Positions 27,128-37,404 of a DNA stretch of 64,000 bases are shown one piece after another. Under the pieces are notes generated by a model. That model saw only the letters and a list, made by a program, of their open reading frames with translations. It was not told the DNA's origin and ran no database searches. Each line of letters begins with the position of its first letter. Positions within the stretch are counted from its first letter, which is position 1. A program made the position numbers and the translations under genes. Source of the DNA: Paracidovorax wautersii (lineage in GTDB: Bacteria; Pseudomonadota; Gammaproteobacteria; Burkholderiales; Burkholderiaceae_C); contig WNDQ01000005.1 in assembly GCA_009912175.1 (NCBI GenBank), forward strand, positions 1 through 64,000, read 5' to 3'.

Positions 27128-28852
27128 TTACAACTCCGCGCCTTCGACCAGAAAGCGCACCTTGCGCACGCCGCGCCATTCGTCGGCCTCCATACGAAAG
27201 GCCAGGCGCACGCGCGCGGGCAGGCTTTCGGTGCGGCCGAACCAGATGCCGTCGATGGGCTGGCCGTGGTGGCGCAGCTTGAGCGCCAGGTGTTTTTCAC
27301 CCAGCAGCCGCTGCGACAGCACCTCGACCTCGTCGCTGAAGGTGGGCGGGGCAAAACCCTGGCCCCAGACCTCGCGGTGCAGCGCATCGACGATGTCGGT
27401 GCGGCAGTACTCGGGCGCCAGGGGGCCGTCGGTTTCGAGCCGGCGCTGCAGGCTGGCCGCGTCGATCAGTTCATGCGCGGCCTGGGCGAAGGCCTGCTCG
27501 AAGGTGGTGAAGTCGTCCGCGCGCAGCGTGCAGCCGGCCGCCATGGCATGGCCGCCGAAACGCAGCAGCAGGCCCGGGTGGCGTTTGCTGACCAGGTCGA
27601 GCGCGTCGCGCAGGTGAAAGCCCGGGATCGAGCGGCCCGAGCCCTTGAGCACGTGTTCCTGGCCCGGCGCCTGGCTGGCGGCGAACACGAAGGTGGGGCG
27701 GTGCACCTTGTCCTTGATGCGCGAGGCCACGATGCCGACCACGCCTTCGTGAAAGTCGGGGTCGAACAGGGCGACGGCGGCGGGCGGTGTTTCGTTTTCG
27801 TCGAACAGGGTTTCGGCGGCCAGCAGGGCCTGCTCGCGCATGCCGCCTTCGATGTCGCGGCGTTCGCGGTTGATGGTGTCGAGCTGGCGCGCCAGATGCT
27901 CGGCGCGGCCGGCGTCGTCGGTCAGCAGGCATTCGATGCCCACCGTCATGTCGGCCAGGCGGCCGGCCGCGTTGACGCGCGGACCCAACGCAAAACCGAA
28001 GTCGAAAGTGGTGGCTACTTCGCTCTTGCGGCTGGCGATGTTGAAGAGCTGCTGCACGCCGGGCGGCATGGCGCCGGCGCGGATGCGCTTGAGGCCCTGC
28101 GCGACCAGGCGGCGGTTGTTGGCGTCGAGCTTGACCACGTCGGCCACGGTGCCCAGCGCCACCAGCGGCAGCAGCGCGTCGAGCTTGGGCTGGCTGCGGC
28201 TGTCGAACACGCCGCGCGCGCGCAGCTCGGCGCGCAGGGCCAGCAGCACGTAGAAGATCACGCCCACACCCGCAATGTTTTTGCTGGCGAATTCGCAGCC
28301 GGGCTGGTTGGGGTTGACCAGCACGTCGGCCTCCGGGAGCACGACCTGGCCGTCCGCCTGGGCCGGCAAGTGGTGGTCGGTGACCAGCACTTGCAGGCCC
28401 AGCGCCTTGGCGCGCGCCACGCCTTCCAGGCTGGCGATGCCGTTGTCCACCGTCAGCAGCAGGTCGGTGCCCAGCGCGTGCACGCGTTCGGAAATCGGGG
28501 GGGTGAGGCCGTAGCCGTCGGTCACGCGGTCGGGCACGAGGAATCGAACCTGGCGCGCGCCCAGCAGGTTCAGGCCGCGCAGCGCCACGGCGCAGGCGGT
28601 GGCGCCGTCGCAGTCGTAGTCGGCCACCACGGTGATACGCGCGTCGCGCGCGATGGCGTCGGCCAGCAGGGCGGCGGCCTCACGCGCGCCGCGCAGCGTG
28701 TCGGGCGGCAGCAGGCGGGCCATGCCGTCGTCGAGTTCGTCGGGCGCACGCACGCCGCGCGCGGCGTAGAGCTGGGCCAGCAGCGGGTGCACACCGGCTT
28801 GCTGCAGCGCCCAGACGATGCGCGGCGGGGCGTCGCGTTGGATGATTTTCAT
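27128..28852 (-). CDS. recJ: Single-stranded-DNA-specific exonuclease RecJ
   Basis: The 574-residue product is a 5'-3' single-strand exonuclease of the RecFOR recombination pathway. It has the DHH-family motifs VADYDCDGATA and VTDHHLPAQ, the metal-binding FGFALGPRVNAAGRL block and the DHHA1 domain motif GSGRSIPGFHL with GGHAMAAGCTL, then the C-terminal OB-like domain. Length equals that of E. coli RecJ. The start at 28852 overlaps the stop of the upstream gene by four bases (ATGA). The reading frame is open far upstream, but that extension runs antisense to lolC and is not coding. Confidence 0.95.
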   Translation of the reverse strand: MKIIQRDAPPRIVWALQQAGVHPLLAQLYAARGVRAPDELDDGMARLLPPDTLRGAREAAALLADAIARDARITVVADYDCDGATACAVALRGLNLLGARQVRFLVPDRVTDGYGLTPPISERVHALGTDLLLTVDNGIASLEGVARAKALGLQVLVTDHHLPAQADGQVVLPEADVLVNPNQPGCEFASKNIAGVGVIFYVLLALRAELRARGVFDSRSQPKLDALLPLVALGTVADVVKLDANNRRLVAQGLKRIRAGAMPPGVQQLFNIASRKSEVATTFDFGFALGPRVNAAGRLADMTVGIECLLTDDAGRAEHLARQLDTINRERRDIEGGMREQALLAAETLFDENETPPAAVALFDPDFHEGVVGIVASRIKDKVHRPTFVFAASQAPGQEHVLKGSGRSIPGFHLRDALDLVSKRHPGLLLRFGGHAMAAGCTLRADDFTTFEQAFAQAAHELIDAASLQRRLETDGPLAPEYCRTDIVDALHREVWGQGFAPPTFSDEVEVLSQRLLGEKHLALKLRHHGQPIDGIWFGRTESLPARVRLAFRMEADEWRGVRKVRFLVEGAEL

Positions 28853-29790
28853 AGGGTGGCGAGCAGGTCCGGCGTCTTGCGGCCGAATCGTTGGAGTCTT
28901 TGCCAGAAGCTGGGCGTGGCCAACTCCCAGGTCTGGGCGGCGCGTTCGCCGCACAGCGTCAGGCGCACGGGGCTGCCGGACTGCGCCTGCGTGAGCAGGG
29001 CTGCGCAGGACGTGCTGTCCACCGCCTGCCAGGCGCTGGCATGTGCAGCAGCGTCGCGGCGCTGGGCGGCCAGGGTCAGGCGGTTTTCGACCACGGGCTG
29101 GTGCGTGCCGGGCGCGGGCAGCGCGTCCAGCTCGCCGGCCCCCGTGATCCAGAACGCGTTGACGGGCAGTTGCCCGCGCTGTTCGCGCGCCTCGTTGGCG
29201 GGCAGGGTGTAGAACAGCATCTGCATCTCGCTGAGAAGGCGGCGCAGCCGGGCCGCCTGGGCCGACGGGCCAGGGCCCGAGACCCAGTACGACACGTCGC
29301 GGCCGATCAGGCGCTGCAAGGAAACGCTGGGCAGCCCGCGCAAGGGCTCGCCCCTGGCCAGCCAGGTTCCGGGCAAGGCACTGGCTTGCAGCGTGATGCC
29401 GTCCTCGGCCCACAGCGGCGCCATGGCATTCAGCAGGCTTTGCGATTCGTCGGCGCTCAGCGCCAGGTCGGTCGGGTCGCCCATGAGCAGGTGGTCCATG
29501 CCGATCTGCCAGTGGCAGGCCTGGATCCAGGCGCAGGGCTGGCCGAGGGTGCGGGTTTCGAAGGCGGCCCAGGGCGTGTGGCCGGGGGTGTCGGGCAGGC
29601 CGTTGGCGCGGGCGACGGCGACTTCGTACGGCAGGGCCGGGCTGAAGGCGTCGAGCGCGATGCGCTCGGTGGGCTGCAGCAGGCGCAGCAGCCGCGACAG
29701 GTTGGGGCCGGGGGCCAGCGGAGCGGGCTCGCCGTCTGCGCCCAGGGGCAGAGCGGCATCGGGAATCAGGAGGTGCTGGGCGGCGGGCAT
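28849..29790 (-). CDS. Phosphoglycerate-mutase-like conserved protein coupled to recJ
   Basis: The 313-residue product resembles a family of betaproteobacterial proteins annotated as cofactor-independent phosphoglycerate mutase-like, on the basis of its LIPDAALPLG start, the CHWQIGMDHLLM block and PVNAFWITGAGEL. I see no complete set of iPGAM metal ligands, so the catalytic role is doubtful. Its TGA overlaps the ATG of recJ, so the two are translationally coupled. It diverges from lolC, with 64 bases between starts. The GTG further upstream at 29844 would overlap that promoter region and is rejected. Confidence 0.72.
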   Translation of the reverse strand: MPAAQHLLIPDAALPLGADGEPAPLAPGPNLSRLLRLLQPTERIALDAFSPALPYEVAVARANGLPDTPGHTPWAAFETRTLGQPCAWIQACHWQIGMDHLLMGDPTDLALSADESQSLLNAMAPLWAEDGITLQASALPGTWLARGEPLRGLPSVSLQRLIGRDVSYWVSGPGPSAQAARLRRLLSEMQMLFYTLPANEAREQRGQLPVNAFWITGAGELDALPAPGTHQPVVENRLTLAAQRRDAAAHASAWQAVDSTSCAALLTQAQSGSPVRLTLCGERAAQTWELATPSFWQRLQRFGRKTPDLLATL

Positions 29791-29854
29791 GGCGGCTATT
29801 GTCGCCGCTGGCCTGGCCGGCGGACCGACCGGTCGCCATGCCACAATCGCCCGC

Positions 29855-31103
29855 GTGGAAATACCTTACGAACTCCGTCTGGGCTGGCGCTACACACGCG
29901 CCGGCCGCGCCAGCAGCCGCAACGGCTTCATCTCCTTCATCTCGGGCGTGTCCATGCTGGGCATTGCGTTGGGGGTCGCGGCGCTCATCATCGTGCTGTC
30001 GGTCATGAACGGCTTCCAGAAGGAAGTGCGCGACCGCATGCTCAGCGTGGTCTCGCACATCGAGATATTCGCGCCGCCGGGCTCGGCCATTCCCGACATC
30101 GACCGCACCATCCGCGAGGCGCGCACCAACCCCGAGGTGATCGGCGCCGCGCCGTTCGTCTCCAGCCAGGCGCTGGTGGCGCGCGGCGAGGACATGAAGG
30201 GCGCGCTCATCCGCGGCATCGACCCGTCGCGCGAGAACGAGGTGATCGACCTGGGGCCGGCCGCCGCGCAGCACGTGCTCGACAAGCTGGTGGCCGGGCA
30301 GTTCGGCATCGTGCTGGGGGCCGACCTGGCCGCGCAACTGGGCGTGGTCGAGGGCGACGTGGTCACGCTGGTCTCGCCCAGCGGGCAGGTCACGCCAGCC
30401 GGCGTGGTGCCGCGCCTCAAGCAGATGACGGTGGTGGGCCTGTTCAGCTCGGGCCACTATGAGTACGACTCGACGCTGGCCATGATCAACATCGAGGACG
30501 CCCAGCGCATCTTCCGTCTGGAAGGGCCGACCGGCGTGCGCCTGAAGCTGCGCGACCTGCACGACGCGCCCGAGGTGACGCAGCAGCTGGCGCGCACGCT
30601 CAGCGGCGATCTTTACCTGCTCGACTGGACGCAGCAGAACAAGACCTGGTTTGCCGCCGTGCAGCTTGAAAAACGCATGATGTTCATCATCCTCACGCTG
30701 ATCGTGGCGGTGGCGGCCTTCAACCTGGTCTCGACCCTGGTGATGACCGTGACCGACAAGCGCAGCGACATCGCCATCCTGCGCACGCTGGGCGCCACGC
30801 CGCGCAGCATCATGGGCGTGTTCGTGGTGCAGGGCGCCATGGTGGGCGTGATCGGCACGCTCGCGGGGCTGGCCCTGGGCCTGCTGATCGCCTTCAACAT
30901 CGACGTCATCGTGCCGGCCATCGAGCGGTTGCTGCACACCACCTTCCTGCCGCGCGACGTGTACCTCATCAGCCGCATGCCCAGCGACCCGCAGTCCTCC
31001 GACATCTGGCCGATCGCCGTGATCTCGCTCGTCCTGGCCTTCCTGGCCACCCTGTATCCGAGCTGGCGCGCCAGCCGCGTCAACCCCGCCGAGGCCCTGC
31101 GTT

Positions 31104-31111
<8 letters not shown>
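29855..31111 (+). CDS. lolC: Lipoprotein-releasing ABC transporter permease LolC/LolE
   Basis: The 418-residue protein begins [14 protein letters not shown] with the conserved [20 protein letters not shown] first membrane helix, a large periplasmic domain, and three further helices near the C terminus including [20 protein letters not shown] and the coupling block [13 protein letters not shown]. LolCDE extracts outer-membrane lipoproteins from the inner membrane and passes them to LolA. The GTG at 29855 is chosen because it directly precedes the conserved N terminus. Only one permease gene is present beside lolD, so it may act as a homodimer or pair with a second subunit elsewhere. Confidence 0.93.
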
Positions 31112-31814
<703 letters not shown>

Positions 31815-31928
31815 TGACTGCCCCGCGGGTCGGCGGGTTGTCCCCGCTGGCGCTGGACAATCCTGTGGATAAGCCAGGCGTATCCCTGTAAGGGGATGGC
31901 AAGGCGATGATTTCGCTGGGGTTTTGTT

Positions 31929-31953
31929 GGGCTGCCTGAAAATTGGGCAGCCC
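31929..31953. terminator. Hairpin between convergent lolD and the DMT exporter gene
   Basis: GGGCTGCC (31929-31936) is the exact reverse complement of GGCAGCCC (31946-31953), with a 9-base loop, TGAAAATTG. It stands just after the exporter gene stop and about 115 bases after lolD, where a shared bidirectional terminator would be expected. No strong T tract follows on either strand, so termination efficiency is uncertain. Confidence 0.42.
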
Positions 31954-31955
31954 TG

Positions 31956-32882
31956 TCAGCCGCTCAGTCCCATCAGCAGCACCGCCACCACCACCAGCGC
32001 GATGCCCCATTGCTCGGCGGCGCGCAGCTGCTCGCGCAGCAGGCGGCGCGAGACCAGGTAGCCGAACACGACCTCCACCATGCCCAGCGTGCGCACGGCC
32101 GCCACAGTCTGCATGGCGTACGCGGCGAACCACAGCAGCGAGGCTGTCGCGCCCATCGTGCCGGCCAGCAGCGACACCCGCCAGTTGCGCACGCAGGCGC
32201 GCAGCGCGTCGCGGTCGCGCCAGGCCAGCCAGGCGCCCAGGCCCAGCGTCTGCAGCGTCTGGGCGATCACCACGCCCCAGGCCGCCGACAGCCACGGTCC
32301 CACGTCGGGCAGGTTGATCGCCGCACCGCGAAAACCCAGCGTCGCCAGCGCAAAACAGGCCCCGCACAGCAGGCCATAGCCCGTGGCCTTGCCCAGCGCG
32401 CCCTGACTGTTGGAGGCGCCGGCACCCTTGCCGCGCCAGGCCAGCAGCACCACACCGGCCGTGGCCACGAATGCTGCCACCAACTGCAGCGGCAGCGGCA
32501 CTTCGCCAAGGAAGACCGCGCCGAACAGCAGCAGCTGCAGGATCTCGGTCTTGGAGAAGGTCACCGACACGGCGAAATTGCCGGTCTGCATCGCCAGCAG
32601 CAGCGCCGCCGTGGCGGCGACCTGGAAGAAGGCGCCAAACACGATCCAGCCGGCATAGGTCCAGCCGAAGGCCGGCAGCACCGGTGTGTGCTCGGGCAGC
32701 AGGTAGAGCAGGGCCAGGCAGGCCAGGGAAAACGGCAGGCCGTAGAGAAAACGCACCAGCGTGGCGGGCCAGGCGCCCAGGCCGCCGCTGAGCGAGCGCT
32801 GCGCCGTGTTGCGCACCGTCTGCGCGGCTGCGGCGAGCAGCACGACCGGAATCCAGAGACTGTCGGCGGGGAACGAGAACAT
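31956..32882 (-). CDS. EamA/DMT-family membrane transporter
   Basis: The 308-residue protein has about ten hydrophobic segments and an internal twofold repeat, as in the drug/metabolite transporter superfamily. The first half includes ARNTAQ-like and FLYGLPFSLACLALLYL helices; the second half begins near KATGYGLLCGACFALATLGF and ends with WGIALVVVAVLLMGL. DMT proteins export or import small metabolites; the substrate cannot be predicted. The ATG at 32882 gives an N terminus that enters the first helix after about eight residues. The gene is convergent with lolD. Confidence 0.85.
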   Translation of the reverse strand: MFSFPADSLWIPVVLLAAAAQTVRNTAQRSLSGGLGAWPATLVRFLYGLPFSLACLALLYLLPEHTPVLPAFGWTYAGWIVFGAFFQVAATAALLLAMQTGNFAVSVTFSKTEILQLLLFGAVFLGEVPLPLQLVAAFVATAGVVLLAWRGKGAGASNSQGALGKATGYGLLCGACFALATLGFRGAAINLPDVGPWLSAAWGVVIAQTLQTLGLGAWLAWRDRDALRACVRNWRVSLLAGTMGATASLLWFAAYAMQTVAAVRTLGMVEVVFGYLVSRRLLREQLRAAEQWGIALVVVAVLLMGLSG

Positions 32883-33038
32883 CGAGGGGTGTTGGATTGG
32901 GGAAACCCCGAATGCTAGCGGCCCTGGCCATCGCTCGCCGCTTCGGTGCACGACGGGATCGATGCCGAATGGCGAAGCCGGCCATGGCCGCGAGGGCGAT
33001 GGCCGGCTTCCTGGCGGGAAAGGTGGTGCGGGCCGGGC

Positions 33039-34601
33039 TCAGCCCAGGCGCACGGGCACAAAGATCTGCGCGTCGCCGCGCTGGATCAGCAGCGCGATAG
33101 ACTTGCCGGCTTTGGCCACCAGGGCCTGGACTTCGGCCACGCTGTCGACCGGCGTGCCGTTGACGGCCAGCAGCACGTCGCCGGCTTCCACGCCCGCGCG
33201 TTCGGCCGCGCCGGTGGTGTCCTGGATCAGCAGGCCGTGCTCGATGCCCGAAGCGCGCTGCTCGGCCGGCTGCAGCGGGCGCAGCGCCAGGCCCAGGCGG
33301 CCTTGCTGCTCGGCGCCGCCCTTCTTGCTGTCGGCCACGGCGGTTTTGTCGTCGATGTTGGCCAGCTTGGCGATCACGGACTGCGGCTTGCCCTGGCGCC
33401 AGATGTCGAGCGTGACGCTGTCGCCCGGCTTGGCCAGGCCCACCAGCGCCGGCAGGTCGCCCGAGGTGTTGATCGCCTGGCCGTTGGCCCTGAGGATCAC
33501 GTCACCGGGCTTGAGGCCGGCCTTGCTGGCGGCGCTGTCTTTTTCGACCGAGCTGATGAGCGCGCCCGAAGGTTGATCCAGGCCGAAGGAGTCGGCCAGG
33601 CTCTGGTTGACGTCCTGGATCGCCACGCCCAGCTTGGCGTGCTCGACCTTGCCGTGGGCCGCGAGCTGTTCTTCGATGCGCATGGCCAGGTCGATCGGAA
33701 TGGCAAACGACAGGCCCTGGAAACCGCCAGTGCGGCTGTAGATCTGCGAGTTGATGCCCACCACCTCGCCACGCGAGTTGAACAGCGGGCCGCCCGAGTT
33801 GCCGGGGTTGACCGCGACGTCGGTCTGGATGAAGGGCACCGTGCTGTCGTCCGGCAGGCTGCGGCCCTTGGCGCTGACCACGCCGGCGGTCACCGTGTTT
33901 TCCAGGCCGTAGGGCGAGCCGATGGCCAGCACCCACTCGCCGACCTTCAGGCTCTTGACGTCGCCGATCTTGACGGTGGGCAGGTGGTTGGCGTTGATCT
34001 TGAGCACGGCCACGTCGGTGCGCGGGTCGCTGCCCAGCACCTTGGCCTGGAATTCGCGCCGGTCGGTGAGCTTGACCGTGACTTCCTTGGCGCCCGCGAC
34101 CACGTGGGCGTTGGTCAGGACGATGCCGTCGCCATTGATGATGAAACCCGAGCCCTGGGCGCGCATCGGCACTTCCTGCGCGCGGCCGCCCTGGCCCTGG
34201 CCTTGCTGGAAGTGCTTGAAGAACTCGGCGAAGGGGTCCTTGCCGTCGGGGCCGGTGAAGGGGCTGGAGAACTGCGTGGGCGCGTCGCTGTCGTCATCGT
34301 CGTTCGCGCTGACCTTGGTGGTGCCGGTCACGCTGATGTTGACCACGGCCGGGCCGTACAGCTCGGTGATGCGGGAGAAATCGGGCGACTGCACGGTGCC
34401 GATCACCGGCGTGGCCGGCGCCACGGCGGCGGGGGCGGCGGTGGACTCGCCGGCCCACACATGCTCGCTGCGCACGGTGGCCACGCCCGCCACGCCGATG
34501 ATGCCGGCGGCGGCCAGGGCCAGGACCAGGCGCGAGGCGATGTTGGGCGCGGCCTTGACTTTGGCCGCACGGTTGGCGTTGCTGTTCTGCTGCTCGGACA
34601 T
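33039..34601 (-). CDS. Do-family periplasmic serine endoprotease (DegP/MucD-like)
   Basis: The 520-residue protein has an N-terminal membrane segment (about residues 22-42), a trypsin-like domain with His166 (TNAHVV), Asp196 (RTDVAVL) and Ser269 (GNSGGP), and two PDZ domains: the first around KLGVAIQDVNQSL to GLAKPGDSV, the second near RLGLALRPLQPAEQ to the C terminus. Such proteases remove misfolded periplasmic proteins. A GAGGAG ribosome site lies seven bases before the ATG. The uncleaved-looking N-terminal helix may act as an anchor. The open frame above the start is a shadow over fhuF. Confidence 0.94.
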   Translation of the reverse strand: MSEQQNSNANRAAKVKAAPNIASRLVLALAAAGIIGVAGVATVRSEHVWAGESTAAPAAVAPATPVIGTVQSPDFSRITELYGPAVVNISVTGTTKVSANDDDDSDAPTQFSSPFTGPDGKDPFAEFFKHFQQGQGQGGRAQEVPMRAQGSGFIINGDGIVLTNAHVVAGAKEVTVKLTDRREFQAKVLGSDPRTDVAVLKINANHLPTVKIGDVKSLKVGEWVLAIGSPYGLENTVTAGVVSAKGRSLPDDSTVPFIQTDVAVNPGNSGGPLFNSRGEVVGINSQIYSRTGGFQGLSFAIPIDLAMRIEEQLAAHGKVEHAKLGVAIQDVNQSLADSFGLDQPSGALISSVEKDSAASKAGLKPGDVILRANGQAINTSGDLPALVGLAKPGDSVTLDIWRQGKPQSVIAKLANIDDKTAVADSKKGGAEQQGRLGLALRPLQPAEQRASGIEHGLLIQDTTGAAERAGVEAGDVLLAVNGTPVDSVAEVQALVAKAGKSIALLIQRGDAQIFVPVRLG

Positions 34602-34741
34602 GATGCGCTCCTCGAAGGAAAGGCGACCCGCGTGAAAAGCGGTGTCGATGGCGCCACTGTGCCGCGCAGGGCTTAGCCCATTCTTAAAAAAATGACCCCT
34701 CGGCCCATCGCTGCGCGATGACCCGATCCCCCAGGAGGATG

Positions 34742-34772
34742 TTTTTATCTTGGGGCGGCCCGGCGATAAAAA
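34742..34772. repeat. AT-rich inverted repeat between fhuF and the Do protease gene
   Basis: TTTTTATC (34742-34749) is the exact reverse complement of GATAAAAA (34765-34772), with a 15-base GC-rich loop. It lies in the 194-base minus-strand gap after fhuF and before the protease start. It could be a terminator stem for the iron operon or a dyad operator for the protease promoter. Nothing further separates these options. Confidence 0.4.
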
Positions 34773-34795
34773 AAACCCCGCACCGGCCGATGTTT

Positions 34796-35578
34796 TCAGC
34801 CAGGGCAGGCGCCGGGCAGCGGACACGTCTTGCAATAGACGGCGGGTTGCGTGGTCAGGTAGTACAGGCAGCAGGTCTTGCGCCGCCCCCCGGCACCCTG
34901 GCGGTGGCGGTCGAACAGGCGCACGGGGTTGTGGTCGACGCCGAAGACAGCGGCGGGCGCCTGTTCGCGCAGGTAGTGCCAGTCGTGCGCGATGCGCGCG
35001 GCGGCCTGCGGTTCTGCCACGGCGTTCAGGCGGTTTTCGTAGAGCGAGAACACGCGCACGGCGGTGTTTTCCCAGAAGATGCGCGCCGCCAGTCCCGAAC
35101 TGAGCGACAAGGCCTGCCACAGGGGCTGCAGGTGGCCGCGAAAGAGCGCCGTGACCGTCGCCTCGCGCCAGGCCTGGCGTGAGGCGGCGCCGGCCGCCGG
35201 CGCGGGCTGCAGGCGCCAGTGCTGGAGCAGCAGGCGCGAGCGCCAGCGCTGGCCGTCGTGACGGCAGTCGATCCAGCAGTTGTCCAGCCCGATGTCCAGC
35301 GCCTGGTCGAACACCGACAGGGCGTGCAGGCTGCAGCCGGTGGCCAGAAAGGCCAGCCGTTTGCTCAGCAGCGATGCGGTGATGGCGCGCGAGCGCGAGC
35401 CCAGCAGCGGGCCCAGGCGGTCGAGCAGCGCCTGGCAGCGCAGGGGATCCAGAAGGTCGTGCACGGGCAGGAGCAAGGGCTGGCCCGCGGGCAGGCGTTC
35501 GGCCACCGCCAGGCCGTAACGTGCGGCCAGTTCGCGCCGCAAGGTGGCCGCGTCATCGGTGGCGGCGCGATGGTTCAC
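34796..35578 (-). CDS. fhuF: FhuF-like siderophore-iron reductase
   Basis: The 260-residue protein ends with the FhuF [2Fe-2S] signature, read as [18 protein letters not shown], in which the closely spaced CC, C and C residues bind the cluster. FhuF-type enzymes reduce ferric siderophores in the cytoplasm after import. The GTG start at 35578 overlaps the TGA of the ATPase gene by four bases (GTGA), giving translational coupling and making it the last gene of the iron operon. The frame continues upstream, but that part is the shadow of the ATPase gene. Confidence 0.88.
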   Translation of the reverse strand: MNHRAATDDAATLRRELAARYGLAVAERLPAGQPLLLPVHDLLDPLRCQALLDRLGPLLGSRSRAITASLLSKRLAFLATGCSLHALSVFDQALDIGLDNCWIDCRHDGQRWRSRLLLQHWRLQPAPAAGAASRQAWREATVTALFRGHLQPLWQALSLSSGLAARIFWENTAVRVFSLYENRLNAVAEPQAAARIAHDWHYLREQAPAAVFGVDHNPVRLFDRHRQGAGGRRKTCCLYYLTTQPAVYCKTCPLPGACPG

Positions 35579-36402
35579 GCCTGCCGCGCCCACGCGGCGT
35601 CCGGGGTGTGGCGGCTGCGCGGAATGCACAGCGGCGTGTGGTGGACGGGATCGGCCATGACATGGCAGTCCAGTCCGAACACGCTCTGGACCATCGCTTC
35701 GTTCACGATGGCCGACGGCGCACCTTGCGCAAAGACGCGGCCGTCGCGCAGCGCGACGAGGTGGTGGGCGTAGCGGCAGGCCAGGTTGAGGTCGTGCAGC
35801 ACCATGGCGATGGTGGTGCCGTGGCGTGCGTTGAGCTGGGCCAGCAGGTCGAGCACGTCGACCTGGTGCGCCAGGTCCAGGTAGGTGGTGGGCTCGTCGA
35901 GCAGCAGCACCGGCGTGTCCTGCGCCAGCGCCATGGCGATCCAGGCGCGCTGGCGCTGGCCGCCCGAGAGCGTTTCCACCGCACGTGCGCGCAGGCCTTG
36001 CAGGCCGGTTTCCGCCAGCACGCGTTCGACGACGTGCTGGTCCTCGCGCGACCATGTTTGCAGCCAGCCCTGATGCGAGTAGCGGCCCAGCCGCACCAAC
36101 TGCTCGACCGAGAGGTCGTCGGGCGCGGCCGGGCCTTGCGGCAGGATGGCCAGCTCGCGCGCGATCTGCGTGGTGTGCTTGCGGTGCAGGTCCGCCCCGT
36201 GCAGCAGCACGTGGCCGCCGTGGGGGCGCAGCAGGCGCGCGAAGCTCTTGAGCAGCGTGCTCTTGCCGCAGCCATTGCGGCCGACCAGGATGGTGACGGC
36301 GCCAGCGGGCAGGTGCAGGTCCAGCCCGTCGAGCACGGTGCGCCCGTCGTAGCGCACGGTCAGGGCACGGCCTTCAAGCGGGGGCGGGGTGGATGCATTC
36401 AT
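35575..36402 (-). CDS. Ferric-siderophore ABC transporter ATP-binding protein (FepC/FhuC-like)
   Basis: The 275-residue ATPase has Walker [16 protein letters not shown], the Q loop [17 protein letters not shown] typical of iron-siderophore importers, signature [17 protein letters not shown], Walker [18 protein letters not shown] and H loop LHDLNLA. The [24 protein letters not shown] string is the FepC/FecE/FhuC hallmark. It energises vitamin B12- or siderophore-type import with the two FecCD permeases encoded upstream. Both ends overlap neighbours by four bases, so the operon is translationally coupled here. Confidence 0.94.
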   Translation of the reverse strand: MNASTPPPLEGRALTVRYDGRTVLDGLDLHLPAGAVTILVGRNGCGKSTLLKSFARLLRPHGGHVLLHGADLHRKHTTQIARELAILPQGPAAPDDLSVEQLVRLGRYSHQGWLQTWSREDQHVVERVLAETGLQGLRARAVETLSGGQRQRAWIAMALAQDTPVLLLDEPTTYLDLAHQVDVLDLLAQLNARHGTTIAMVLHDLNLACRYAHHLVALRDGRVFAQGAPSAIVNEAMVQSVFGLDCHVMADPVHHTPLCIPRSRHTPDAAWARQA

Positions 36403-37404
36403 GACGAAGAGCCGCGGGCTGCGGGCCGGGCCAGGAGGTAGACAAAAAAGCAGGCGCCCAGGGCGGCGACCAGGATGCCGGCCGGCACGTCGAGCGGCTG
36501 GAACAGCGTGCGGGCCGCCAGGTCTGCGGCGACCACCAGCAGGGCACCGATCCAGAACGCGCCGGCTGCCAGCACCATTGCGCCGCGACAGCCCAGCCGC
36601 CGTGCCAGATGGCTGGCGATCAGGTCGACGAAGGCCATGGCCCCCACGTGCGCGATCGCCGCGGCCGCCAGGCCCACGGCCGCGAGCGCGGTCAACAGCC
36701 GCTGGCGCGCCAGCGGCAGCCCCAGGCTGCGCGCGCCGTCCTCGCCCAGGGCCAGCAGCGGCAGGCCGCGCGCCAGGCCCGCCAGCAGCGGCAACAGCAG
36801 GGCCAGACAGGCCGCCAGACTGGCCACGCTGGGCAGCGTGGCGCCGAACACGCTGCCGGCGAGCCACGCATAGGCCGTGGTGGCGATGTGCAGCGGGCTG
36901 CGCGCCAGCAGCATCACCACCAGCGCGCCAGCCGCCGCCGACAGGCCGACGCCCGCCAGCACCAGGCGCTGCGGCGGCACGGGACCGCCCGTGCGCCGAG
37001 CCAGCGCGTAGGCGCAGGCCAGCGCCGCCGCCGAAGGCCGCCAGTGGCAGGCCGGCCATGCCCGCACCCGGCGCCACGTGGGTGAAATAGAACACGGCCG
37101 CCAGGCTGGCGCCAGCGCTCACGCCCAGCGTGTCCGGCGCGGCCAGCGGATTGCGTGTGAGCGTCTGCAGCAACAGGCCCGAGAGCGCCAGCGCACCGCC
37201 GGCCAGCAGCGCCATCAGCACGCGCGGCAGTCGCAGTTCGCGCACGATGAACACCAGATCCGGCGGCCCGAAGCCCAGCAGCGCGGCCCAGGCCTGCAGA
37301 GGCGGGACCGCCGAGGCCTGGCCCAGCGCCAGCGCCGCCGCGGCCAGCGCGCCGGCCGTGGCCAGGCCGCGCCGGCTCGTCAAGCGGGCGTCGCGCTCAG
37401 CCAC
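36399..37404 (-). pseudogene. FecCD-family iron-siderophore permease, frameshifted
   Basis: The first 123 codons read as a FecCD permease ([17 protein letters not shown], then [20 protein letters not shown] and [20 protein letters not shown]). The frame then shifts in a GCC/GGC repeat at about 37023-37033. The rest ([20 protein letters not shown] to [13 protein letters not shown]) lies one frame away and includes the ATPase-coupling block near [15 protein letters not shown]. The total span of 1006 bases is one base more than 335 codons, so a single-base insertion accounts for it. Removing it gives a 334-residue permease of normal length. It begins with a GTG eight bases inside the preceding permease gene and ends in an ATGA overlap with the ATPase gene. 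Confidence 0.85.
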
